From Ectocarpus siliculosus (taxonomy: Eukaryota; Sar; Phaeophyceae; Ectocarpales; Ectocarpaceae), in assembly GCA_000310025.1 (NCBI GenBank), contig FN648989.1, positions 4,487 to 14,994 of the forward strand: a stretch of 10,508 bases of DNA. Reading direction: 5' to 3'. Under the pieces are notes generated by a model. It was not told the DNA's origin. It worked only from the letters and a program-made list of their open reading frames with translations, and ran no database searches. Positions 1 to 6,966 of the stretch are shown piece after piece. Made by a program: the position numbers and the translations under genes. Within the stretch, counting starts at the first letter, position 1. The number at the start of each line of letters is the position of its first letter.

Positions 1-410
1 TTCGCCCCTTTCGACGGAGTTAAAATTTCGGAAATTTTTCCCAGGGGCTGGGAGATTTATTAATTTATTTGTAGTTGAGGGGTTTTCCCCAAGCATTATT
101 GTTGTATTTCAAGACTGAAAACCCAAATAAAAAGTTTCCCCACCCCTTCACGGTTTTTTTCAGTACAGGAGGTAGCATTTTCCCCCTTCCTAGTAACAAG
201 TTCCGGTTTCCAGGTCGCCCGGTAACCCCCCCCCCACCCAACCCCCCCCAATGGAAAAGGGATAAACCCAAAAAAAATTTTGGGGAGAAAATTTTAAAAA
301 AAAAAAAATTTTTTTCCCCCCCCTCCCAGGGGGGGGGGGGGGGGGGGGGTAGGGTTAGGTGTCGGAATTTTTGTTTTTTGTGCGCCCTTGGTTCGAGAGA
401 GAGTTTTTCC
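1..410. other. Homopolymer-rich, probably low-quality contig end
   Basis: This stretch is dominated by long single-base runs: C runs near 226-250, an A run at 296-308, a T run at 309-315, C runs at 316-323 and 21 consecutive G at 329-349. Two open frames cross it, but their translations are runs of Pro, Gly, Lys and Phe and resemble no protein family. The pattern is typical of over-called homopolymers in a poor read, though a true low-complexity tract is possible. A short telomere-like string, TAGGGTTAGG, lies at 350-359 just after the G run. I see no gene here. Confidence 0.55.
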
Positions 411-433
411 GGGACCGATGCAAGTCGACCGAT

Positions 434-472
434 GCAGCACAAGTGATCGAACGAATGCGACACTTGTGCTGC
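434..472. repeat. Perfect 12-bp hairpin, 15-nt loop
   Basis: GCAGCACAAGTG at 434-445 is the exact reverse complement of CACTTGTGCTGC at 461-472, separated by 15 nt. The stem does not extend on either side. No terminator, tRNA or transposon end could be tied to it. It lies next to the low-quality end but outside the worst homopolymers. Confidence 0.6.
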
Positions 473-1528
473 CTGTGCAAATTTTGATGGACAAATTGTG
501 GACACAGGTCCGATCTCCGCAGTCGCATATGTCACTGGTACCACACATTGCTCTCCCTATCAAGTTCCTGCCGGCTGCTGCTCCTCTACAGCGGGGGTCA
601 GAACTGCTGCACTCTCACTTCAAACAGCGGGAGCTGCTGGGGGTGATCCGTGCAGTTCCCGTACAGCGGTGTCATATGAAACTTTGGGACATAGTATGCT
701 GCTGTCGTGCTGTTGCGAGCTCTTGCACCGCTTGAATGTCCAAGGGCGATGATCTGCATGATATCGATCTAATTGTATGTAATCAGTCTCGTAAATATTT
801 TCAACGACTCTCGACCAATCTCGACACCCGTTGTACTGCTGCTGTAGAGGCGAGGAAGAACGAGGGGAGGTGCTTGATAAAGTTGCAAGCCTGCTGTCTT
901 ATGTAGGTGAGGAGGCGGTACATCACGGCGACTAGATTCGTTTTTTTCTGTTTCCTCTTGGCAAAATCATCGCGCACCTACATACTTGGTACCACATAAC
1001 AAGTTACTGCTGTATGACAGAGATATTTTCTATTTAGCTGTTTTTGGTCAGCAGTGGGCGATAAATACACCACCTTTTCTCGGCCCAATTACCCAGGATT
1101 TACAGCCTCGGCTGCTCGAGATTTTGTGCAAAGAAGCCAGGCGTTTGACTGTTATGCAGTGAAACTTGAACCACTCTTGTAGTAATATACCGCCGTGTTC
1201 TATCATTCTCGCCGAAAGGACCCCATGTGTGAGCGTCCTGTGCAGCGGAGGCAGGCAGGCAGGCAGGGAATTATTAATTTTGTGACAGCCTTACCAGAAT
1301 CTTGTGCGCTAAACGACTACCGAACGAAGTGCTTCTTTCGTGTTGTATTGAGTACTGTAGCAGGACTTGCCTCTATACCAGCTTCAAGCTGGTGTGCTTC
1401 TCGCCAGAGAAAGTCCCATCGTGCTCCCTCTCTCTGTTCAGTCAGGGCGCTCGTGCTCGAGGCTGGCACACAGGCTGGCAAGGGGGGGCACACCGACGAT
1501 GAAAAAATAGAAGGGTACAAGGGCTCAG

Positions 1529-1557
1529 GGACGCGGGGGGCTACCGCCCCCCCGTCC
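1529..1557. repeat. GC-rich hairpin beside the left 205-bp repeat
   Basis: GGACG (1529-1533) pairs with CGTCC (1553-1557) and six G (1535-1540) pair with six C (1547-1552), with one bulged C at 1534 and a 6-nt loop CTACCG. This gives an 11-bp, almost all-GC stem. It ends 31 bp before the start of the left 205-bp repeat, so it could be a structure preferred or left by the element, or it may simply belong to the flank. Confidence 0.6.
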
Positions 1558-1588
1558 TTCGTTTTGGCTGGTGCTCTGATCCCAGTGT

Positions 1589-1793
1589 TTATAGGCTCAA
1601 GAATTCTGGCATTATTTTTCTAATCTTCTACGTGAAAAATGATGAAAACCCGAGACAATATAGATCACATGTAGACGAACCGTACCTCCACTCTTCTGGG
1701 TCCCGCCCCTACGATGTCCCTATACGATACTCGAATTCACGACTCAGCCAATCCGGTACGAGAATAGCCTCTTCCGAGCTATCTGAAAACCAC
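1589..1793. repeat. 205-bp direct repeat, left copy (putative B2)
   Basis: It matches 5012-5216 over its full length with two substitutions (T1670 against A5093, T1695 against C5118) and no indels, at a constant offset of 3423. It starts TTATAGGCTCAAG and ends GAAAACCAC. It lacks TG...CA ends, so it is not a standard LTR. As the copy furthest from the recombinase gene, it would form the 3' terminus of the minus-strand retroelement. Confidence 0.9.
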
Positions 1794-1879
1794 TATTAAA
1801 CTACTACTACTACGTGGAAAACTACACGACGTTGACCCGATCAACTTTGTGCAACCTGATTCCCTCCCTCTCTTGAGCG
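1794..1879. other. Segment between left repeat and TIR element (part of putative A2)
   Basis: 86 bp with no gene, starting with a short ACT-type run. With 4783-5011 it would make one segment of about 315 bp if the TIR element is removed. That size would suit an A2 repeat of a split-direct-repeat retroelement, but the partner A1 copy is outside the window. Confidence 0.4.
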
Positions 1880-1905
1880 CTACAGAACCGGCCCGCACTT
1901 AAGAA
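1880..1905 (+). repeat. Left terminal inverted repeat (26 bp)
   Basis: Starts CTACAGAACCGGCCCGCACT and ends in TTAAGAA. It is an exact inverted match to 4757-4782. If the TA at 1881-1882 is the target duplication, the TIR proper is 23 bp starting with CAG at 1883. Confidence 0.9.
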
Positions 1906-2284
1906 TATGGACGTTAATTAAGAATTTGAGCCTCAAAAAATCCAATTTTTAAGAATTTGCCCGTAAGAACACGTGCTCAGATCGGACCTGCTGTTGAGAA
2001 TAAGAACCTCCAGTGAGGTGTACGACTGGTGCAACAGATAAGAACATACGACATGACGCGGCGGTGGCGAGAGAAGAACATACACAGATGGAGGAGGAGG
2101 GGGGGGGGGGCGTTCCCGGGTTTTTTGCTAGGTAGTTGGTACAGCTACCTAGACTTTTAGATTTTTTTTTTAGGTGGGGGTCTGTCTGCTGTTCATACAC
2201 GTCGTGTCCCGTGCCAGCGAGTTTTTTTTTTTACCACGCAACGCGGTGCAGCGTGCCACGAGTTGCCTGCCGTGCAGGGGGATC
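1906..2284 (+). promoter_or_regulatory. Leader of the TIR element with TAAGAA(C/T) subterminal motifs
   Basis: 379 bp between the left TIR and the first ATG of the gene. TAAGAAT or TAAGAAC recurs here (near 1919, 1948, 1963, 2001, 2038, with a related AGAAGAAC near 2071), and AATAAGAAC recurs on the same strand at the right end (near 4637, 4679, 4694). Such subterminal motifs often bind transposase. T-rich runs occur at 2161-2170 and 2222-2232, with a G run near 2098-2110. This is the only place for the gene's promoter inside the element, but no TATA box or initiator was recognised. Confidence 0.45.
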
Positions 2285-4548
2285 ATGTCCCTGTCCAACC
2301 CCCTATCCCATGGGTTGTTGAAGGACCTTGGCAAACTCTCGGAGTTGAAACAACGAGGACTGATTCTTGACCGTCACTTCGAGACGATAAAGGCACATGT
2401 AAAGGCGGGCAACTCCGTTGCGAAGGAGCGAAGGGACGCAATCGAGAACGCATGGGGGCTGAAGCAGACGGGTGTATTCAACGAAGAAGAGTGGATCACG
2501 CAGATTGATGGAAAGGCCCAGGGTATTTCCACCAGCACCCGTCCGTCGTTTTTAACGCCACAAGATGCGGGCGGCGCGCGAGGTGCACCGTCTTCGCACC
2601 CACCGCCTGCTACTGCTGCGGCTGCCGGGAAGAGAAAGGTCGCAGATCGGGGGAAGCAAGCCAGGAATCGAGCTGCCCAAGGTGTTCTAGGTGGGAACAT
2701 CATCAACGCGTTCGCTCGTGGCAGCGGAAAACCGGTGAGTTCAGCCGTCTGACAACTCTGTTGCTGTGATGATGTACATATATACAGCAGTCGTACGGCG
2801 GTCCAGCCGCTGTATGTATGTAGTGTAGATACAGCAAGAGTGCTCCTGCTGCTGCTGTTGTTTAAAAAAAAACGCGGTGGTGATGAAATGAAAAATCGAG
2901 AGAAAAACTACTCTGTCACAGGTTGGTGTAAACGACTGACTTTCAGCATGGCGTATATGTATGTGTACAACTTTTTCAAATATTCTCCGTTTGCCTCACG
3001 TTTTTGAGGAAGGCAAGGACGGCACAGTAGACACAGTGGCGAAAAAGAACGCGTACACGAGCGCCGTCCCAACCGTATTTTGTAACCTTTTTTTTGCAGC
3101 ACCGTGATACAAACACACGAGAGACGGTCATGTAATCACCCCCCGCCCCATCTGCATAGATTTATATATTTTGCCATCGACATCCACGCAATTTCAGGTC
3201 CACAGCTCGTTGAATCACCTGCACTTCAATTCCGCCCTTCTCCTACCGCGCCGTGCAGATTGAGCGGACTCGCGGTGGTGTCACAGAGCATGTGTCGGGC
3301 ATCAACTTCCCACCTCCGGCCCCAGAGCGGCGCCTACCGTGCACTCACTGTCCCATGACCTTCGTGAACGAGCAAGGACTTGGGATCCACGTGAAAACAC
3401 AGCACAGCAATGCAAACATGTCCAACGGCTTGCGGCTGCAGCGGATGCTGGGGAAGACTCCCAAAGGGCATGTTCAGCCGTGGGAAGAAGCCGGGCCTGG
3501 ACGTTGTTGGCACGTGAAGGTCGATGGTGCCAGGGGGGCGGCTTCGTTTGTCCTCCAACGGAAGCGCTTCCGCGATCTCGACTTAGGGTTAGGGTTAGGT
3601 ACCGACACCGCCTTTTCGAAAAGTGCGGGATGGCGATGACCGTGGACGGCTCAGGCGATGATCGAATCACCTTGGAGGGTTTGGACCAGCCGTACACCTT
3701 CGCAAACGATGAAGACTCCAGCGAGAACGAAGGAGGTTCGGAGGACGGCAGCGATGGGCCCGAGGGGAAGGAGGAGGAGGGCGCCGGAAGGCGCGAGCCG
3801 GTCGTCGGGGATGAGCGCAACGGTGCCAACAGCGGGGAGGGCATGGAGGGCGCTGGATACAGCGATGAAGACGACGACAGTAAGTTTGATTGGCACTACA
3901 TAGACTACAGTTAATTCATTGTCCTTTTAGTTCATCTTGACGACAGTTTGATTGGCACTACAAGACTACAGTTAATTCATTGTCCTTTTTGTTCATCTTT
4001 CCTTGTGCTGTTTGGGATATTGCTGATATTCTGTTTCCGCGTCACGTCTACGAACAAATGGTGTGTTCACTTCAGTTGAGTAACGGCGATGACACCCGTA
4101 CGTTCCTTCTCGTGTTTCACGGTACCCTTTCGTCGCAGACATGTCTCAATCCCAGACCGACGAGCTAGCTCTTTTGGACGAGGACGACAGCATGGACCCA
4201 GACGACCCGGAGGACGAGACGCAGGGAATGGAGATCCCGGCGGGCTTTCGCCTTCAAGAATTTACCCCCGCTGCTCTTGACAGATTGCTTTTGCAACGTG
4301 GAGTGCTTGTTCGGCTGGGCATGGGGTGGTTCGGTGGGTTGATCATTCAGCAATCTCCGCAGCGCCACCTGTACGACTACTGTGTGCAGCTGGAAGTAGA
4401 CCACAGTACGCGCAAGATGAAGCTGCCCTTAGACAAGTACAGCGGAGATCCGGACGCGGCGGTAGGCTCATGGGTTTTGCTTGAGAGCGTCAGTAGGGCG
4501 GGAAGGGTACGCACCCCCAACGTCACTCTTGTGGACCAAGACGGTTGA
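2285..4548 (+). CDS. Three-exon gene: SHOCT-like, C2H2 zinc finger, acidic, C-terminal domain protein
   Basis: I join exon 1 (2285-2734), exon 2 (3259-3879) and exon 3 (4139-4548). ATG 2285 is the first ATG of its frame. Exon 1 ends after a complete codon at donor GTGAGT; the acceptor GCCGTGCAG at 3258 keeps phase 0. Exon 2 ends one base into a codon at donor GTAAGT; acceptor CGTCGCAG at 4138 restores phase. Exon 1 encodes two SHOCT-like helical segments (LSELKQRGLI...FETIKA; GVFNEEEW) and a Pro/Ala/Lys-rich linker. Exon 2 encodes a C-X2-C-X12-H-X4-H zinc finger (3340-3405) and a long Glu/Asp/Gly-rich tract. Exon 3 adds more acidic residues and a domain with GMGWFGGLI and YDYCVQLEVDHS, possibly an SH3/Tudor-like barrel. 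The zinc-finger and acidic parts are in different frames of exon 2; removing the 17-bp telomeric run joins them (about 487 residues). DNA or chromatin binding is inferred; no catalytic motif is seen. As sequenced, the gene is frameshifted. Confidence 0.6.
2735..3258 (+). other. Intron 1 of the TIR-element gene
   Basis: Donor CCG|GTGAGT at 2735; acceptor GCCGTGCAG| at 3258, preceded by the pyrimidine-rich CTTCTCCTACC. Length 524 bp. If unspliced, the exon 1 frame stops at 2750-2752. It contains CTG/CAG-rich and TATG-type microsatellite patches (about 2775-2860), an A run near 2863-2871 and no gene I can support. Alternative AG sites near 3198 and 3206 put the next exon in frames that stop before or miss the zinc finger, so 3258 is preferred. 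Confidence 0.6.
3584..3600 (+). repeat. 17-bp interstitial telomeric repeat in exon 2
   Basis: TTAGGGTTAGGGTTAGG (two full TTAGGG units plus five bases) lies between codons for ...Arg-Asp-Leu-Asp and Tyr-Arg-His-Arg. Seventeen is 2 modulo 3, and excising exactly these 17 bp connects the zinc-finger frame (starting at position 1 modulo 3) to the acidic frame (0 modulo 3), which runs to the strong donor at 3880. It is therefore probably an insertion, of the kind left by telomerase or end-joining repair of a break. Both frames stay open through it, so the exact shift point is not proven. Confidence 0.7.
3873..3999 (+). repeat. Tandem duplication across the exon 2/intron 2 junction
   Basis: Copy A is 3873-3938 (66 bp) and copy B 3939-3999 (61 bp). 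Both begin GACGACAG and end GTTCATCTT. Copy B differs by loss of four bases in the donor (GACAGTAAGTTTG against GACAGTTTG), one further base missing and one substitution. Only copy A keeps the consensus donor GTAAGT. The duplication therefore covers the last coding bases of exon 2 and the start of intron 2. Confidence 0.85.
3880..4138 (+). other. Intron 2 of the TIR-element gene
   Basis: Donor GTAAGT at 3880 and acceptor CGTCGCAG| at 4138; 259 bp. The phase-1 junction makes an AAC (Asn) codon and then runs into ATG 4141. Without splicing, exon 2 would read through the duplicated segment and stop at 3912-3914, giving a shorter acidic protein. ATG 4141 could otherwise start a separate 135-residue ORF, but the exact phase match and strong splice sites favour splicing. 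Confidence 0.6.
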
Positions 4549-4756
4549 CAGTTGCCCCATGGGGGGGAGTTTGCGGGTATGAAACTCTGCCTCGAGTGCA
4601 GTTGAGTAGTGCACCAATTGAGCAATCGATGATAAAATAAGAACAAGAACACCGTTTCTGGAGACAACTTGACGACGAAATAAGAACCTGGCAAATAAGA
4701 ACTTGAGCTCGGCTTGGGGCAGCCAACAAGAAGCGAGCCTCGCTCCAAATAAGAGG
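4549..4756 (+). other. 3' end of gene and right subterminal region of TIR element
   Basis: 208 bp between the gene stop and the right TIR. It contains AATAAGAAC motifs (near 4637, 4679, 4694) in the same orientation as those at the left end, not inverted. No second gene is visible. The polyadenylation site must lie here if transcription ends inside the element, but no canonical AATAAA is seen; GATAAAATAAG at 4631 is the nearest A-rich candidate. Confidence 0.4.
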
Positions 4757-4782
4757 TTCTTAAGTGCGGGCCGGTTCTGTAG
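4757..4782 (-). repeat. Right terminal inverted repeat (26 bp)
   Basis: Starts TTCTTAAGTGCGGGCCGG and ends TTCTGTAG; exact reverse complement of 1880-1905. The TA at 4780-4781 is the candidate target duplication. Flanks beyond the TIRs (GAGCG on the left, GGTGG on the right) share no longer duplication. Confidence 0.9.
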
Positions 4783-5011
4783 GGTGGGCGGGTGGGAAAA
4801 TCGATCAAGGCCCTAACTTCCACGCTCCTTCCTCTCGCTTCCTCAACTAATTGTTTGACTGCACTACTAGCCTTCTCTTCCCCGAGACGCGGGTGCACAA
4901 GAAGACTGAAGACTTTGCACGCAGGGGACGCTCAGCGCCCGTCCCCTGCTTTCTTTCGAATTCAACAACGCCTTCCACAAACAACGCTTTCCTTCTGAAC
5001 GCTACATTTTG
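4783..5011 (-). other. Segment between TIR element and right 205-bp repeat (part of putative A2)
   Basis: 229 bp. The open frames crossing it are not convincing. It includes an imperfect palindrome around 4921-4950 (GCAGGGGACG and CGTCCCCTGC are exact reverse complements separated by a short loop). With 1794-1879 it would reconstitute one segment if the TIR element is removed. Confidence 0.4.
4921..4951. repeat. 10-bp hairpin in putative A2
   Basis: GCAGGGGACG at 4921-4930 is the reverse complement of CGTCCCCTGC at about 4939-4948, with a short GC-rich loop (CTCAGCGC) between. It lies in the segment between the 205-bp repeat and the TIR element. It could be a recombination-site-like palindrome of the YR element or a chance stem; no function is shown. 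Confidence 0.5.
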
Positions 5012-5216
5012 TTATAGGCTCAAGAATTCTGGCATTATTTTTCTAATCTTCTACGTGAAAAATGATGAAAACCCGAGACAATATAGATCACAAGTAGACG
5101 AACCGTACCTCCACTCTCCTGGGTCCCGCCCCTACGATGTCCCTATACGATACTCGAATTCACGACTCAGCCAATCCGGTACGAGAATAGCCTCTTCCGA
5201 GCTATCTGAAAACCAC
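5012..5216. repeat. 205-bp direct repeat, right copy (putative B1)
   Basis: Same sequence as 1589-1793 with two substitutions. It begins 27 bp beyond the recombinase stop codon in the retroelement's minus-strand direction, the position expected for the internal B1 repeat of a split-direct-repeat YR element. The near identity of the copies implies recent duplication or homogenisation during reverse transcription. Confidence 0.9.
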
Positions 5217-5243
5217 GCCATTGTGCAGGCTGAGTGTACTGTT

Positions 5244-6300
5244 TTACTCTCTTCTTCCTCCTGTAAGTCCCACGGAAACCGCTTCTGGTCCTTCTCCCGC
5301 TTCCCTTACGTACACCATGAACGCTCGAGACTTCCAGCGCCTAGCCCGCTGAATCTGTAAGTCCGACACGCCTTGCGCGGCTAATTGCGTGGCGCCACCA
5401 ATGCGACCCGAGTGCAATGCGTACTGTGCCGGATCCTTCTCTGCACAAGCAACCATCCTCCTCAGCGCGACTACAGCTTCCAAGCGAGTAACCACCTTCC
5501 ACCCAGATGCACCCATCCTCGTCATCAAAGGGGCACGTCCGGGAAGGCTCGGGTGTACGTTCAGGAGCTCCACGATCGCTTCGAAGGCTCCGAAAGGCGC
5601 CCTACCAGATTCCTCCCACCTCGGGCTGCGGGTGCATGTAATCGTGCATCCCTCTCGATTCTGATCTGCTTTTGACGCCACGAAATGAATCCTGACTGAA
5701 TCCGCGCGCGCTCTATCTTCAGTCTCCACTTGGATATCTCCTTGAAAGAACCTCAAGCAGTCACGCGTCAAACAGAAATCTGGATGGACGAGGCCGTTCG
5801 CGTACGCGAACAATTCCGAAGCTCGGCACAGGAGAAAATACGACAGCGTCAGTCCTAACCAAAACGTTTCCTCCATCCGGAGCGCTCGCAACCGTGTGGT
5901 AGCCTTGCGACAACATCGACCACGTGAGGGGCAACCTCACTTGCGCTTGCTTGCCCGTCATCCCTCGAATGCGATAAATCCCTTTCCATGCCGCCGTAAT
6001 CATACAGTGCGACGTGGGAGGCTCCCACCCCGTACATAGCTTATGGTAAAACTTGATAGCCGCAAGGTATTCCCGAACTGTGGACTGCTGGTTGTTGAAC
6101 GAAAACAAACGACATGTCATAAATTCGAGGAGGAGCGCGACGATCTCGGGCTCGTCCATCGAATTCAACCATGGTTCTTTGCCCTTGTGTTTCATAAATT
6201 CCAACCACGTCTTCCACTTCGCGGCATACACCTTGTGCGTGCTTCCCCCGATCGACGCGCTCACTAAAGTATCCAGCAACCGCGCGACTTCCGTGCTCAT
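5244..6300 (-). pseudogene. Tyrosine recombinase of the YR retroelement, frameshifted
   Basis: A YR cuts and rejoins DNA through a covalent 3'-phosphotyrosine and would integrate the circular retroelement copy. The first in-frame ATG is at 6300; the frame is open upstream to about 6474, overlapping the RNase H ORF. The N-terminal part (to about 5895) resembles a core-binding helical domain, with STHKVYAAKWKTWLEFM and TVREYLAAIKFYHKL. The catalytic part follows in another frame: Arg in LLCRASEL (codon 5823-5825), HSGR (5405-5416), Trp in RRWKSR (5334-5336) and Tyr in FMVYVR (5310-5312). The stop is at 5244-5246. Moving between the frames means skipping one base between about 5861 and 5895, so this copy has an apparent 1-nt insertion. 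All catalytic residues are retained, so the break is recent or a sequencing error. Confidence 0.85.
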
Positions 6301-6392
6301 CCCCCCTCCTTCCTGCCCTGTTCCTGAAGCGTCCGTAAGCGGAGGGTTCGAGGAAACGTTGGAGGTCACGGGGGTTGTTTGGTCGATGATTT

Positions 6393-6966
6393 TTAGTGAG
6401 GTGTCATCATGAGATTCCACAACGTTCGATCGTGACGGGGTTGTAGGTTCTTTTTCTGCAGTACGAAGGAACACACTTTTTCTCCGCGTGAACCGAGTGG
6501 TATCTCACGCCAATCGTTTGTGTTGGTGAATTGTCGGACCCTATCGGCTAGTTCCGACCTCGGCCATCGAGAGATCCCGTCCGCGAGCGTGTTTTTTACG
6601 CCCGGGAGGTTTGCCTCGTAACTCCATTCTCCCGAAATCTCGAGTCGTCCTAGCATTCTCATCATCAAACACGCGCGTTTGTCTCTGGCCCCGCCGCACC
6701 GGTTTGACCATGTGACGGCCGCCATGTTGTCACCGCGCATCAAGACAGGGTCATTGTTAGTTTGTGGGCGATCCCCTACGAGACTGTGCATTACCCGGGC
6801 GGTCACTACCATGCCCACGAGTTCGAGTAGATTGATCGTGACGCTGCAGGTCTCCCGACGCGCGGCCTTTTGTTTCAATTCGGTTGCGAAGTCCAAGGGC
6901 AAGTCGTATCTCCAAAACACCCTTTTTCTCTGGACAGAAGCCGCCAATGGCGTCGAAACTAGCGTC
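6393..6966 (-). pseudogene. RNase H domain of the YR retroelement, frameshifted from RT
   Basis: RNase H removes the RNA strand of the RNA-DNA hybrid. Four expected acidic positions are visible: Asp in YLSDAS (codon 6964-6966), Glu in NLLELVG (6822-6824), Asp in RGDNMAAV (6729-6731) and Asp in TLADGISRWP (6579-6581). The first is in the RT frame and the other three are in the next frame. Removing one T from the T5 run at 6923-6927 (A5 on the coding strand) makes them continuous and gives a PEKRVFWRYDLP-type sequence common in DIRS-order elements. The C-terminal tail (DWREIPLG...) runs to a stop at 6393 and overlaps the recombinase ORF by about 80 nt. No methyltransferase domain follows. Confidence 0.85.

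Larger units (their letters stand above)
411..1588. other. Non-coding flank, no supported gene
   Basis: About 1.2 kb left of the first 205-bp repeat. Several open frames of 60-140 codons occur on both strands, but none has a recognisable motif, they overlap each other, and their composition is simple (Cys/Ser/Arg-rich). Features seen are an 8-bp duplicate (CCGATGCA, near 418 and 430), two hairpins listed separately, and a short GCAG run near 1250-1267. If 1589 is a retroelement terminus, this is the flanking host or older repeat DNA. Confidence 0.5.
1880..4782 (+). mobile_element. 2.9-kb TIR element with a single three-exon cargo gene
   Basis: The 26 bp at 1880-1905 are the exact reverse complement of 4757-4782; neither side extends. 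The outermost bases read CTACAG...CTGTAG. Taken as a TA target-site duplication inside a CTAG site, the element proper is 1883-4779 with 5'-CAGAACCGG...CCGGTTCTG-3' ends. TA duplication and CAG-type ends recall IS630/Tc1/mariner-like elements, but no DDE/D transposase was recognised. The only supportable gene is the plus-strand three-exon gene at 2285-4548. The element may be non-autonomous, or its gene may belong to an uncharacterised class. It lies inside the probable 3' repeat region of the YR retroelement, so it inserted later. Confidence 0.75.

Noticed and set aside
1195-1623. 142-codon plus-strand ORF left of and into the 205-bp repeat
   Set aside because: No ATG at its start, simple composition, crosses a hairpin and a mobile-element boundary, and has no recognisable domain.
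2760-2860. CTG/CAG and TATG microsatellite patch as a functional element
   Set aside because: Short, imperfect and inside intron 1; nothing beyond ordinary simple repeats.
3302-3844. 180-codon minus-strand ORF, Ser/Pro-rich
   Set aside because: Antisense of the acidic coding region of exon 2. Such Ser-rich open frames arise opposite GAC/GAG/GGA-rich codons; no motif.
4141-4548. Independent 135-residue gene starting at ATG 4141
   Set aside because: Possible, but the exact phase match to a strong donor at 3880, the AG acceptor 2 bp before this ATG, and the continuing acidic composition make it more likely exon 3.
1589-5216. A stand-alone LTR retrotransposon with 205-bp LTRs
   Set aside because: No TG...CA ends, no primer-binding site or polypurine tract seen, no matching target duplication, and no gag/pol between the repeats; the right copy directly follows a YR gene.
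5385-5675. Plus-strand ORFs of about 90 codons opposite the recombinase
   Set aside because: Shadows of the recombinase catalytic domain, whose motifs are clear on the minus strand.
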